Shown here: positions 48,029 to 57,200 of the stretch, piece after piece | How the letters are laid out: every line of letters starts with the position of its first letter | How positions within the stretch are numbered: position 1 is the stretch's first letter | Assembly (NCBI RefSeq): GCF_003050905.1 | Contig: NZ_QAOT01000006.1 | Source of the DNA: Cereibacter_A azotoformans | GTDB taxonomy: Bacteria; Pseudomonadota; Alphaproteobacteria; Rhodobacterales; Rhodobacteraceae | Length of the DNA stretch: 64,000 nucleotides | Reading direction: 5' to 3' (one strand) | Notes under the pieces: generated by a model | The model's database searches: none | What the model was told of the DNA's origin: nothing | The model's input: only the letters and a program-made list of their open reading frames with translations | Position numbers and translations under genes: made by a program

Positions 48029-49159
48029 TCACAGCGGCTCGATGTCGCCTTCGGCCCGCTGCGCATGGAACTGCGCCACGAAGGCCGCCAGCCGCCCGTC
48101 CGAGATCGCCGCGCGCAGGCCCTGCATCAGGTCCTGATAGTAATGCAGGTTGTGCCAGGTCAGCAGCATCGAGGCGATGATCTCCTGCGCGCGGAAGACG
48201 TGATGCAGATAGGCGCGCGAATAGGTGCGGCAGCACGGGCAGGTGCAGGCCTCGTCCAGCGGGCGCGGATCGTCCATGTGGCGGGCGTTCTTGATGTTGA
48301 CCTGCCCGCGCCGCGTCCAGGCCTGCCCCGTCCGCCCTGAGCGTGACGGCAGCACGCAATCCATCATGTCCACCCCGCGCTCGACGGCGCCCACGATGTC
48401 GTCGGGCTTGCCCACGCCCATCAGGTAGCGCGGCCGGTCCTCGGGCAGGAAGCCCGGCGCATAGTCAAGAACGCCGAACATCGCCTCCTGCCCCTCGCCC
48501 ACGGCAAGGCCGCCGATGGCATAGCCCTCGAAGCCGATGGCCGTCAGCGCCTCGGCGCTCTCCTCGCGCAGCTCGCGCGTCACCCCGCCCTGCATGATCC
48601 CGAAGAGCGCATGGCCCGGCCGGTCGCCGAAGGCGTCGCGCGACCGCTCGGCCCAGCGCATCGACAGCCGCATGGATGTCGCCACCGCCGCCTCCGATGC
48701 GGGCAGCGCGGGACATTCGTCAAACGCCATCACGATGTCCGATCCCAGCAGCCGCTGGATCTCCATGCTGCGCTCGGGGCTCAGATGATGCTTCGATCCG
48801 TCGATGTGCGAGCGGAAGGTCACGCCCTCCTCGGTCAGCTTCCTGAGGTCCGCAAGGCTCATCACCTGGAACCCGCCCGAGTCGGTCAGGATCGGCCGCT
48901 CCCAGTTCATGAAACGGTGCAGCCCGCCCAGCCGCGCCACCCGCTCGGCCGTGGGCCGCAGCATCAGGTGATAGGTGTTTCCGAGCAGGATGTCGGCGCC
49001 CGTCGCCCGCACGCTCTCGGGCAGCATCGCCTTGACCGTCCCGGCCGTGCCCACCGGCATGAAGGCCGGCGTGCGGATCTCGCCGCGCGGGGTCGAGATC
49101 ACCCCCGTCCGCGCGCCCCCGTCGGTCGCCGTGAGTTCGAAGCTGAATCGCTGGGTCAT
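48029..49159 (-). CDS. tgt: Queuine tRNA-ribosyltransferase
   Basis: A 376-residue tRNA-guanine transglycosylase that swaps guanine-34 for the preQ1 base in Tyr, His, Asp and Asn tRNAs. Seen: FMPVGTAGTVKAM, DSGGFQVMSL, GGLAVGEGQE, and the zinc site CTCPCCRTYSRAYLHH. The start at 49159 (MTQRFSFEL) is preferred to the in-frame ATG 12 codons upstream. queA is not in view. Its product feeds GluQRS, encoded at 37.6 kb. Confidence 0.96.
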   Translation of the reverse strand: MTQRFSFELTATDGGARTGVISTPRGEIRTPAFMPVGTAGTVKAMLPESVRATGADILLGNTYHLMLRPTAERVARLGGLHRFMNWERPILTDSGGFQVMSLADLRKLTEEGVTFRSHIDGSKHHLSPERSMEIQRLLGSDIVMAFDECPALPASEAAVATSMRLSMRWAERSRDAFGDRPGHALFGIMQGGVTRELREESAEALTAIGFEGYAIGGLAVGEGQEAMFGVLDYAPGFLPEDRPRYLMGVGKPDDIVGAVERGVDMMDCVLPSRSGRTGQAWTRRGQVNIKNARHMDDPRPLDEACTCPCCRTYSRAYLHHVFRAQEIIASMLLTWHNLHYYQDLMQGLRAAISDGRLAAFVAQFHAQRAEGDIEPL

Positions 49160-49244
49160 GGTCGCCTCCGCCTGCCGCGCGACCTTCTGCGCCATGACGC
49201 CCCAAAAGCCAAGGGCGCCGCCTCCGGCCCGGACGCGGCGCCCC

Positions 49245-49304
49245 TTTCACTCTGGAAAAATATCCTCGGGGCGGGGGTCCGGGGGAGGGGCAGACAGCCC
49301 CACC
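49245..49304 (-). repeat. Intergenic repeat copy E, between tgt and the RND gene
   Basis: On the - strand: GGGGCTGTCTGCCCCTCCCC, then CGGACCCCCGCCCCGA, then GGATATTTTTCCAGAGTGAA with a final A. Nearly identical to copy D over its whole 60 bases. It lies upstream of tgt and downstream of nothing on its own strand. Confidence 0.8.
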
Positions 49305-49326
49305 CCCGGCCGCTCCTCCGGGTGCC

Positions 49327-52300
49327 TCAGGCCGAGGCCTCGCGCGCCTCCAGCATCGCGCGATGCGCCTCCCATTCCTTGTCCGGCTTCGAGATGAAGG
49401 TGTAGAACATCGGCACGACAAAGAGCGTGAAGCAGGTCCCGATCAGGAGGCCCGTGAAGATCACGATCCCCATGGCCTGCCGCGCCTCGGCGCCCGCGCC
49501 TTCCGCGATGATCAGCGGCACCACCGCCAGCGCCATCGCGGCCGTCGTCATCAGGATCGGCCGGAGCCGCACCTTCGCCGCCGCCACGATCGCCTGCCGC
49601 CGGTTCAGCCCGTGCTGCTCACGCTGCTGGTTGGCGAACTCGACCATCAGGATGCCGTGCTTGGTGATCAGGCCGATCAGCGTGATCAGGCCCACCTGCG
49701 TGTAGATGTTCAGCGTGCCGAGGCCGAGGTTCAGCGGCAGGATCGCGCCGAAGATCGACAGCGGCACCGACATCATGATGATGAACGGATCGCGGAAGCT
49801 CTCGAACTGCGCGGCCAGCACCAGATAGATCACCACCACCGCCGCCGCAAAGGCGAGCAGGATCGTGTTGCCCTGCTCCACCTCGAGCCGCGACTGGCCG
49901 GAATAATCGAGGAAGAAGCCGTCGGGCATGACCTCGTTGGCGATCTGCTGCAGCTCGGCCAGCCCCTGCCCCGTCGAGACGCCGATCATGGGCAGCGCCG
50001 AGATGGTGGCCGAGTTCAGCTGGTTGAACTGCTCGATCGAGGCCGCCGCGGCGCCGGTCTCGAAATTCACCACCGAGGTCAGCGGCACCATCGCGCCCGA
50101 GGCCGCGCGCACGAAGAACTCGCCCAGCCGTTCGGGATTGTCGCGCCAGTCGCGGGGCACCTGCGGGATGATGTCGTAGCTGTTCGAGTCGCGGTCGAAC
50201 TGCGCGATCGACGCGCCCCCCACCAGCAGGCCCAGCGTGTTGCCGATGTCCGAGATCGGAACGTTCAGCGTCGCCGCCCGGTCGCGGTCGATGGTGGCCA
50301 CAACCTCGGGCGCGTCGAAGGCGAGCGAGTTCTGCACCGCGATGAAGCGCCCCGAGGCCTCGGCCCGCCGGCGGATCTCCTCGGCGATCTCGAAGACCCG
50401 GTCGGGCGACTGGATCGACTGCAGCACCATCGAGATCGGCAGCCCGCCGCCCGTCCCCGGCAGGGTCGGCGGGGCAAAGACGAAGCCCTGCATCCCCGGC
50501 ACCGGATCGAGCAGGGACTGCACCTCCTGCTGCACCTCGGCCTGGCTGCGCTCGCGCTCGGCCCATTCGTCCAGCACCCAGATATAGATGCCCTGATTGG
50601 CCTGCCCGCCGAAGCCCGCGATCGAGAATTCGGTCTTCACCTCGGCGATGTCGCTCGTCACGTCCGAGATCCGGTCGGTGTAAAGCTGGGTGTATTCCTT
50701 GGTGGCGTAGCGCGGCCCGTTCAGGATCGCGAACATCGCGCCCTGATCCTCTTCGGGGGCAAGCTCGCTCGTCGTGTTGACGAACATGAAGCCCGTGACC
50801 GCGACCAGCGCCACCACCATAAGCAGCGTGACCGGCCGGTAATCGAGCGAGGACGACACCCGCCGTTCATACCAGTTGGCCGTCCCCTCGAGCGTCCGGT
50901 CCACGATCCGCTGGAAGCGGCTGCCGCTGCCCTCCTTGAGCAGGCGGGCCGACATCATCGGCGTGATGGTCAAGGCCACCACGCCCGAGATGATCACGGA
51001 CCCCGCCAGCGCGAAGGCGAACTCGGAAAAGAGCGATCCCGTCAGCCCGCCCGAGAAGCCGAGCGGCGCCAGCACGGCGGCCAGGGTGATCGTCATGGCG
51101 ATGACGGGCCCGGTGATCTCGCGCATCCCCTTGATGGCGGCCGCATAGGGCGTCATGCCCTCGTCGATGTGACGGTGGATGTTCTCGACCACGACGATGG
51201 CGTCATCGACCACGAGGCCGATGGCCAGCACCATCGCCAGCAGCGACAGCAGGTTGATCGAATATCCCAGCGCCAGCAGCACCGCGCACACCCCGATCAG
51301 CGAAAGCGGGATCGTCACGATCGGCATCAGCACCGAGCGGAACGAGCCGAGGAACAGCAGGATCACCACAACCACGATGGCGACGGCCTCGGCCAGCGTC
51401 TTGAACACCTCCACGATCGAGGCGGTGATCGTCTCGGTCGAATCATAGACGAGGTTGATCTCCATGCCCCGCGGCAGGGTGGCGTTGATCGCGGGCAGTT
51501 CATCGATCACCGCCGAGGCCGTGGTCAGCGGGTTCGCAGCCGGCGTCGGGAAGATGCCGATGAAGGTGCCGGGCTGGCCGTTGAAGGTCACGATGCTGTC
51601 CGGCTCGGCCGAGGCAAGCTCGACCTCGGCCACGTCGCGCAGGCGCACGACCTCGTCGCCATCCGACCGGATCGGCAGGGCGCCGAAGGCTTCGGGCGTC
51701 TGCAGCGTCGATTGCAGCTTGATCGCGCGGGCGAAATACTCGCCTTCGGTCTTGCCGGGGGCCGAGAGGAAGTTCGAGGCCCGGATCGCTGTCAGCACTT
51801 CGGACGCGGTGACGTTGCGCGCGGCCAGCTTCATTGGGTCGATCCAGACCCGCATCGCATATTCGGCGGCGCCGATGATCTGGATCTCGGCCACGCCCTC
51901 GATCGTGGACATGCGCGGACGGATTACCCGCTCGAGATATTCCGTCATCTGCTCGGCCGACATGTTCGGGTTCAGCGCGGCCAGATACATGAGCGCGAAA
52001 TTGTCGCCGGTGCCCTTCACGATCACCGGGTCCTCGGCCTCGGAGGGCAACTCGCCCCGCACCTGCTGGACCTTGGCCAGAACCTCGGTCAGCGCCACAT
52101 CCGAATTGGCGCCGAGCTTCATCTGCACCGAGACGATCGAGGCCGAGGGCCGGCTCTGGCTCGTCACATAGTCGATGTTCTCGGTCGTGGCGACGGCACG
52201 GGCGATGGGGGCCGTGATGAAGCCTTGGATCAGCTCCGGCGAGGCGCCGGGATAGGTCGTGGTGATGGTGACGACGGTCTCCTCGACCTCGGGATACTGC

Positions 52301-52404
52301 CGGACCGGCAGGTTGAAGATCGAATAGAAGCCGATCAGCAGGATGAAGCTTGCCAGCACCGTCGAGGCGACCGGCCGGCGGATGAAGATCTCGGAAATGC
52401 TCAT
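49327..52404 (-). CDS. RND multidrug efflux transporter, inner-membrane pump (HAE1 family)
   Basis: A 1025-residue RND permease with the two-fold arrangement of 12 membrane helices and two large periplasmic loops. Seen: N-terminal MSISEIFIRRPVASTVLASF, LAIGLVVDDAIVVVENIHRH with the proton-relay Asp pair, and the second-half GLITLIGLITKHGILMVEFA. Such pumps export drugs, detergents or metabolites with an adaptor and an outer-membrane channel. The adaptor gene lies 7 nt upstream; no outer-membrane channel gene is adjacent. Likely controlled by the divergent TetR protein. Confidence 0.94.
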   Translation of the reverse strand: MSISEIFIRRPVASTVLASFILLIGFYSIFNLPVRQYPEVEETVVTITTTYPGASPELIQGFITAPIARAVATTENIDYVTSQSRPSASIVSVQMKLGANSDVALTEVLAKVQQVRGELPSEAEDPVIVKGTGDNFALMYLAALNPNMSAEQMTEYLERVIRPRMSTIEGVAEIQIIGAAEYAMRVWIDPMKLAARNVTASEVLTAIRASNFLSAPGKTEGEYFARAIKLQSTLQTPEAFGALPIRSDGDEVVRLRDVAEVELASAEPDSIVTFNGQPGTFIGIFPTPAANPLTTASAVIDELPAINATLPRGMEINLVYDSTETITASIVEVFKTLAEAVAIVVVVILLFLGSFRSVLMPIVTIPLSLIGVCAVLLALGYSINLLSLLAMVLAIGLVVDDAIVVVENIHRHIDEGMTPYAAAIKGMREITGPVIAMTITLAAVLAPLGFSGGLTGSLFSEFAFALAGSVIISGVVALTITPMMSARLLKEGSGSRFQRIVDRTLEGTANWYERRVSSSLDYRPVTLLMVVALVAVTGFMFVNTTSELAPEEDQGAMFAILNGPRYATKEYTQLYTDRISDVTSDIAEVKTEFSIAGFGGQANQGIYIWVLDEWAERERSQAEVQQEVQSLLDPVPGMQGFVFAPPTLPGTGGGLPISMVLQSIQSPDRVFEIAEEIRRRAEASGRFIAVQNSLAFDAPEVVATIDRDRAATLNVPISDIGNTLGLLVGGASIAQFDRDSNSYDIIPQVPRDWRDNPERLGEFFVRAASGAMVPLTSVVNFETGAAAASIEQFNQLNSATISALPMIGVSTGQGLAELQQIANEVMPDGFFLDYSGQSRLEVEQGNTILLAFAAAVVVIYLVLAAQFESFRDPFIIMMSVPLSIFGAILPLNLGLGTLNIYTQVGLITLIGLITKHGILMVEFANQQREQHGLNRRQAIVAAAKVRLRPILMTTAAMALAVVPLIIAEGAGAEARQAMGIVIFTGLLIGTCFTLFVVPMFYTFISKPDKEWEAHRAMLEAREASA

Positions 52405-52411
52405 CGGTGCC

Positions 52412-53539
52412 TCACTCGGACTCGGTCTGGGCCGGAGCCTGGGCGCGGGCCTGCGCCATCGGCTGCACGGTGTTGTCCACCGTCACCGGCGCCCCGCCGG
52501 ACAGACGGTTCTGGCCCGCGTTGACCACCTCGTCCCCCGGCTCGAGCCCCGAGACGATCTCGATCATCTGGCCGTCGCGGCGGCCGGGCTGAACGAAGAC
52601 CTGCTCGACGGTGCGGGGCGCGTCTCCCTCGCCCGCGCGCACGACATAGACAGAATCGCCATAGAGGCTCGTCATCAGCGCGGTCTGCGGCAGGGCGATC
52701 ACCTGCTCCTCGTCAGGCAGCTCGACGCGGACGCGCAGGAACTGGCCAGGATAGATCCGGCCCGTCTCGTTGGCGACCTCGGCCCGCACCGTCACCAGCC
52801 GCGAGTTGGGATCGACCTTCGGCTCGATGCCGGTGATCTCGCCGCGTGCGCTGTAGCCGCCCGCCTCCGAGACCACGCTGACCGGAAGGCCGGACTTGAT
52901 GCGGCCGATCTGCTGCTCGGGCAGGGCGAAATCGACGCGCATCGCATCAAGGTCCTGCAGCGTGGCGTAGATCGTTCCCGGTGTCACATAGCCGCCGACA
53001 TCCACCTGCGGGATGCCGATCACACCGTTGAACGGCGCCACCAACTCCTTCTGCTGCATCTGCGCCCGGATCTTGGCCACCTGCGCCCGCGCCGAGGCGG
53101 CCTGCGCCTGCGCCGTGTCGAGATTGTTCACCGCCGACACGCCCCGCTCCTGCAGGGCGCGCGCGCGTTCAAGCTCGGTCTCTGCCAGTTCCAGCGCGGC
53201 TTCGGCCGCGGCAAGGTCGGCCCGCTCCTCGCGCTCCGAAATCTGGAGGAGCTTCTGGCCCTCTTCCACTTGCTCGTTCGCGCGGAACAGGATCTCGCGC
53301 ACGGTGCCGCCCGCCTCCACCGCAAGATCCACGCCCTGCGCCGCGATGGCGGTGCCAATGGCCTCGATCCCCGGGCGCCAGGTGATGGGCTCGGCCACCG
53401 ATGTGGATACGGTGACGGGGGCCGGCGTGCGGTTGGCGAAGAAATCCACGATCATCTGGTCGCGGAAGCGGTTGAAGCCGACGATCCCGCCCACGATCAC
53501 GGCAAGAAGGACCACGGCGATGATGAGGCGCTTGACCAT
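52412..53539 (-). CDS. RND efflux periplasmic adaptor (membrane fusion protein)
   Basis: A 375-residue MFP with one N-terminal anchor (LIIAVVLLAVIVGGIVGFN), a biotinyl-lipoyl half (GIEAIGTAIAAQGVDLAVEA ... VVSEAGG), a helical hairpin rich in Ala and Glu (about 95-145: AAAEAALELAETELERARAL) and beta-barrel ends. It bridges the pump to an outer-membrane channel. The start at 53539 (MVKRLI) is chosen for GGAG six bases upstream; an ATG four codons earlier lacks a ribosome-binding site. No lipobox, so it is anchored by a helix. Confidence 0.92.
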   Translation of the reverse strand: MVKRLIIAVVLLAVIVGGIVGFNRFRDQMIVDFFANRTPAPVTVSTSVAEPITWRPGIEAIGTAIAAQGVDLAVEAGGTVREILFRANEQVEEGQKLLQISEREERADLAAAEAALELAETELERARALQERGVSAVNNLDTAQAQAASARAQVAKIRAQMQQKELVAPFNGVIGIPQVDVGGYVTPGTIYATLQDLDAMRVDFALPEQQIGRIKSGLPVSVVSEAGGYSARGEITGIEPKVDPNSRLVTVRAEVANETGRIYPGQFLRVRVELPDEEQVIALPQTALMTSLYGDSVYVVRAGEGDAPRTVEQVFVQPGRRDGQMIEIVSGLEPGDEVVNAGQNRLSGGAPVTVDNTVQPMAQARAQAPAQTESE

Positions 53540-53588
53540 CCGGTTCTCCATCGACTGCCGTCGGACACAGTGCCGCGTCGGCGGAAAT

Positions 53589-53633
53589 TTGACTTTTTCC
53601 CATTCTACTGTACCGTCCAGACGGTAAAGTCAA
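53589..53633. promoter_or_regulatory. Nested palindromic operator in the tetR / RND divergent promoter
   Basis: The core TACCGTC-CA-GACGGTA (53611-53626) is a perfect 7+2+7 palindrome; it extends to ACT...AGT (53607-53630) with one mismatched pair. An outer inverted repeat, TTGACTTT (53589-53596) and AAAGTCAA (53626-53633), surrounds it. On the - strand TTGACT would act as a -35 for the efflux genes, so bound regulator would block that promoter. The tetR start is 19 nt to the right. Inferred TetR operator. Confidence 0.65.
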
Positions 53634-53651
53634 CGGACATGGGAAGCTGCA

Positions 53652-54254
53652 GTGCCTGAGCTAGCACCGAGGCTTAGAAAGAAAATGGCGGGCGAGACGC
53701 GGAAGCGGCTGCTGGAAGCGGCCGAGCATCTGGGGCGCACGGTCGGCCCTGCGGGCATGTCGCTGGACGCGGTGGCGGCCGCGGCCGGCGTGTCCAAGGG
53801 CGGGCTGCTCTACCATTTTCCGAGCAAGCACGCGCTCTTGCGGGCGCTCGTGCAGGATCACGTCGCGGGCTTTCGCCTTGAGATGGACCGCCTCTGCCCC
53901 GGCTGGGCCGAGCCTGCCGACGACCGGCAGGCGCTTCTGGGCGCGCGCGCCTACGTCGCCGCGATGCGCGAGCTGATGCAACAGACCGACTCGCCCTCCT
54001 CGGGCGTCTTCGCGGCGCTGACGGAGGATCCGCACTTCATGGCGCCGCTGCTCGAGTTGCGGGGCGTCGTGCGGCGGATGTTCAGCCGCTGCCCGCCCGA
54101 GGCGATGCTTGTTCTGGGCACCTGCGAGGGCGTGGTCCACGATCGGATGATCGACCCCGACCACTGGGATTGCGGATGGGCCGAGACACAGTTCCGCCTC
54201 ATGGAACGCCTGCTCGAGGAGCTTGTCGCGGGCCGCGCGCGGTTTGCCGGGTGA
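53652..54254 (+). CDS. TetR-family transcriptional regulator
   Basis: A 200-residue TetR repressor. HTH region: SLDAVAAAAGVSKGGLLYHF (about 37-56), followed by PSKHALLRALV, typical of the family; the C-terminal ligand domain is helical with QQTDSPSSG and EGVVHDRM. GTG at 53652 is taken as the start; Met12 (53685) is an alternative. It is divergent from the RND genes across a palindrome and is therefore the probable local repressor. A small hairpin follows the gene. Confidence 0.87.
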   Translation: MPELAPRLRKKMAGETRKRLLEAAEHLGRTVGPAGMSLDAVAAAAGVSKGGLLYHFPSKHALLRALVQDHVAGFRLEMDRLCPGWAEPADDRQALLGARAYVAAMRELMQQTDSPSSGVFAALTEDPHFMAPLLELRGVVRRMFSRCPPEAMLVLGTCEGVVHDRMIDPDHWDCGWAETQFRLMERLLEELVAGRARFAG

Positions 54255-54265
54255 CCCGGATCTGC

Positions 54266-54295
54266 GGCAGGGCCCGGACGGGGCCGGACCCTGCC
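54266..54295. terminator. Bidirectional hairpin between tetR and guaB
   Basis: GGCAGGGCCCGG (54266-54277) and CCGGACCCTGCC (54284-54295) pair over 12 positions with one mismatch around a 6-base loop, between two converging genes. No T-run. Confidence 0.5.
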
Positions 54296-54302
54296 CTCGG
54301 GC

Positions 54303-55751
54303 TCAGCCAAGCCGGTAGTTCGGGCTCTCGCGGGTGATCTGAACGTCGTGGACGTGGCTTTCCTTCAGCCCCGCCCCGGTGATCCGCACGAAGTTGCAGC
54401 CTGCGCGCATCTCGGCGACCGTGCGGTTGCCGGTGTAGCCCATCGCCGCGCGCAGGCCGCCGACCATCTGGTGGATCACCGCCGAGGCCGGGCCCTTGTA
54501 GGGCACCTGCCCCTCGATCCCCTCGGGCACCAGCTTGTCCGACGCCGCGTCCTTCTGGAAGTAGCGGTCGGCCGAACCGCGCGCCATGGCGCCGAGGCTG
54601 CCCATGCCGCGGTAGCTCTTGAAGCTGCGGCCCTGGTAGAGGATCACCTCACCGGGGCTTTCGTCCGTCCCCGCGATCGCCGAGCCCACCATCGCGCAGG
54701 AGGCACCCGCCGCGATCGCCTTGGCGAAGTCGCCCGAGTACTTGATGCCACCGTCGGCGATCACGGGGATGTCGCCCGCGGCGCCCGCGGCATCCATGAT
54801 CGCCGTCAGCTGCGGCACGCCCACGCCCGCCACGATCCGCGTGGTGCAGATCGAGCCCGGCCCGATCCCCACCTTCACCGCATCCGCGCCGGCCGCGATC
54901 AGCGCGCGCGTCGCCTCGGCGGTGGCCACGTTGCCCGCCACCACCTGCACCGAGTTCGAGAAGCCCTTGATCCGCTCAACCGCCTTCGACACGCCCTCGG
55001 AGTGACCGTGGGCGGTGTCGATCACCACCATGTCCACGCCCGCCTCGATCAGCGCCTGGCTGCGCTCGAAGCCCGCCTCGCCCACCGTCGAGGCGGCGGC
55101 GACGCGCAGCCGGCCCAGCTCGTCCTTGCAGGCGTGCGGGTTCAGCACCGATTTCTCGGTGTCCTTCAGGGTGAGAAGGCCGGTCAGCTTGCCCTGCCCG
55201 TCCGTCACCAGAAGCTTTTCGATCCGCCGGGCCTTCATCAGGCTGATGGCCGTGTCGCGGTCGGCCGGCTCCTGCAGGATGGCCAGATTGTCCGAGGTCA
55301 TCATCACCCGGACCGGCGTTCGGTCGTCGTTGGCAAAGCGCATGTCGCGGTTGGTCACGATCCCCACCACGCGCCCGCCCTCGTCCACGACGGGGAAGCC
55401 GGTCACGTTGTACCGCTCCTGCAGGGCCTTGGCGTCGGCAAGCGTCTGGTCAGGGCGCAGCGTGATCGGGGCATAGACGATGCCGCTTTCGAACCGCTTG
55501 ACGCGGCTGACCTCGCGCGCCTGCTCCTCGATGCCGAGGTTGCGGTGGATCACCCCGATCCCGCCCGCCTGCGCCATGGCGATGGCCATGCGCCCCTCGG
55601 TCACGGTGTCCATGGCCGAGGACAGAAGCGGGATATTCATGCGGATCGCCTTCGTGACGAAGGTCGAGGTGTCCGCGTCCGACGGCAGCACAGAGCTGGC
55701 CGCGGGAACAAGAAGGACGTCGTCGAAGGTGAGAGCCTCGCGAATCTCCAT
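54303..55751 (-). CDS. guaB: Inosine-5'-monophosphate dehydrogenase
   Basis: A 482-residue IMPDH, the committing step of guanine nucleotide synthesis. Seen: EALTFDDVLLVPA, the tandem CBS domains inserted in the barrel (about 95-205), the catalytic Cys in GPGSICTTRIVAGVG, and GMGSLGAM with the mobile flap downstream. The start at 55751 (MEIREALTFDD) is the conserved one; in-frame sequence further up is not similar. Confidence 0.97.
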   Translation of the reverse strand: MEIREALTFDDVLLVPAASSVLPSDADTSTFVTKAIRMNIPLLSSAMDTVTEGRMAIAMAQAGGIGVIHRNLGIEEQAREVSRVKRFESGIVYAPITLRPDQTLADAKALQERYNVTGFPVVDEGGRVVGIVTNRDMRFANDDRTPVRVMMTSDNLAILQEPADRDTAISLMKARRIEKLLVTDGQGKLTGLLTLKDTEKSVLNPHACKDELGRLRVAAASTVGEAGFERSQALIEAGVDMVVIDTAHGHSEGVSKAVERIKGFSNSVQVVAGNVATAEATRALIAAGADAVKVGIGPGSICTTRIVAGVGVPQLTAIMDAAGAAGDIPVIADGGIKYSGDFAKAIAAGASCAMVGSAIAGTDESPGEVILYQGRSFKSYRGMGSLGAMARGSADRYFQKDAASDKLVPEGIEGQVPYKGPASAVIHQMVGGLRAAMGYTGNRTVAEMRAGCNFVRITGAGLKESHVHDVQITRESPNYRLG

Positions 55752-55873
55752 GGGACATTCCTTGGATGGGATCGTTTGGCGGTTCCCTGTTTCACGCGTG
55801 TGCCGGGAAGGCAAGGGGAAAACCATGCGCACGCGCATGGTTCGGTCGGATGGTCACAGCCGGGAAATCGCGC

Positions 55874-56848
55874 TCAGGCCTGCGCCGCATTCGTGCGGGC
55901 GGCAAGGCTGCCGCGGGCCCACTCCTGCAGGATCCTGACCGCGATCGGCGGAATGACGAGCACCGTGGCCACCAGCAGCGCCGCCCCCGCCTGCGGCCAG
56001 ACGATCAGCACGAGCCCCGTATAGGCCGCAAGCGGGAAGGTCAGCGCCCCCCAGAGCGGGCTGAAGCCCGCGGCGAGCAGCCAGCGCGCCGAGGCGAGAA
56101 GGACCGCAAGCAGGACCGCCCCGGCCGCGGCACAGGCGGCCGCGACCGTCGGCAGGCCCTGGTTCGCCGCCACCAGCCCGAGGAGAGCGAGGGGCGCCAG
56201 ATGAATCGCCAGCAGCGGCCGCAGCGGCGGCGGCGGCACCTGCCGGACGAACTGCACCAGCGAGCCGAGCCAGATCGCCGCGGCCACCACCGCGCAGAGG
56301 ATCAGCAGCCCAAGGCCCAGCCCCGGCCAGCCCACCGGCGCCGCCGTCAGGCCGCCGATGATGAAGCCCACGAAATGCAGGTGCCAGACGGGCGTGACCA
56401 CGCGCCCCTCCTTCGGACCTGCAAGGAGCAGCGCCGCCACCGTGCCGGCCAGCAGCGCCTGCGTTCCAAGGCCCGCCACCAGCACCGCGCGCGCCGCCCC
56501 CGGCCCGTACGGCACGAGCACCGCAGCCAGCACCAGAAGGCCCAGCACCAGCGCCGCGAGGCCCGCCCGCCCGGGCAGCACACGCAGATCCTCGAGCACC
56601 ACGCCCGGACGCTGCACCACCTTGGCCGCATAGGCCGCCACGGCAAAGGCCCCGAGGCCGGAAGCCGCCCCCAGCACGGCTTCGCCCACGCCGGGAGCAA
56701 GGCCCCAGACCTCGGCCGCACGCCGAAGCGCCAGCCCAAGCCCCAGAAGGCCCAGAATCGGCGAAAATATCGCCGGCGGCGTTCGCTGGAACGGCCTCGG
56801 GCGCCGGGGCGGGAACGGAGGTGGTGGGAAGACCGGAGGGCGCGACAT
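55874..56848 (-). CDS. SLAC1/TehA (TDT) family anion channel or transporter
   Basis: A 324-residue protein of about ten membrane helices. After a Pro/Arg-rich cytoplasmic start (PPVFPPPPFPPRRPRPFQ) comes TPPAIFSPILGLLGLGLAL, the N-terminal signature of the TehA/SLAC1 family, with the WHLHFVGFIIGG segment mid-way. These proteins conduct anions or C4-dicarboxylates and are often labelled tellurite-resistance proteins. Function here unproved. The start at 56848 is chosen since sequence upstream is low-complexity. Confidence 0.82.
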   Translation of the reverse strand: MSRPPVFPPPPFPPRRPRPFQRTPPAIFSPILGLLGLGLALRRAAEVWGLAPGVGEAVLGAASGLGAFAVAAYAAKVVQRPGVVLEDLRVLPGRAGLAALVLGLLVLAAVLVPYGPGAARAVLVAGLGTQALLAGTVAALLLAGPKEGRVVTPVWHLHFVGFIIGGLTAAPVGWPGLGLGLLILCAVVAAAIWLGSLVQFVRQVPPPPLRPLLAIHLAPLALLGLVAANQGLPTVAAACAAAGAVLLAVLLASARWLLAAGFSPLWGALTFPLAAYTGLVLIVWPQAGAALLVATVLVIPPIAVRILQEWARGSLAARTNAAQA

Positions 56849-57050
56849 GAGGGACCTGTGGGCAAGGACGGTGCGGGACGGGGCGAAGGCGACGCGCAAA
56901 GGATAGAAGCGCCGGGCGGCAGAGACAATCGGAAGGCGGCCGGGCCGGTCCCGGGACGGACGGGCCCGAGGGGGAAACCGCCCGCCCGCGCGCCCCGGAA
57001 ACAAACGTCCCGCGATCCGGTTGCCCTGACGTGAGAAACCGGAGAAACCC

Positions 57051-57149
57051 ATGCCTGACAAGAAGAAGGAAAGCCGCCGCGTCACCTGGATCGGCCTTGC
57101 CGCCGTCGTGCTCGCGCTCGTCTCGCTCTACGCCTGTTCGCAGGGCTGA
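57051..57149 (+). CDS. Small membrane peptide, 32 residues
   Basis: A 32-residue frame with GGAGAAA just before the ATG: a basic N terminus (MPDKKKESRR), one hydrophobic helix (WIGLAAVVLALVSLYA) and the end CSQG. LYAC resembles a lipobox, but only three residues follow. A strong stem-loop immediately downstream and the good ribosome-binding site favour a real gene. No family recognised. Confidence 0.62.
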   Translation: MPDKKKESRRVTWIGLAAVVLALVSLYACSQG

Positions 57150-57153
57150 GGCG

Positions 57154-57188
57154 GGCGGCCGCCCCGGCGCGATCCGGGGCCGGCCGCC
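57154..57188. terminator. Strong stem-loop between the 32-residue gene and aglK
   Basis: GGCGGCCGCCCCGG (57154-57167) pairs with CCGGGGCCGGCCGCC (57174-57188) apart from one bulged G, with a CGCGAT loop. It lies 4 nt after the stop of the small gene and 12 nt before the end of aglK, so it can close both transcripts. No T-run. Confidence 0.6.
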
Positions 57189-57200
57189 GGTGGCGGGATG

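Noticed and set aside
49363..52524. 1053-codon open frame opposite the RND pump gene
   Set aside because: Low-complexity Arg/His/Asp/Gln composition typical of an antisense frame; the - strand gene is a full-length HAE1 pump.
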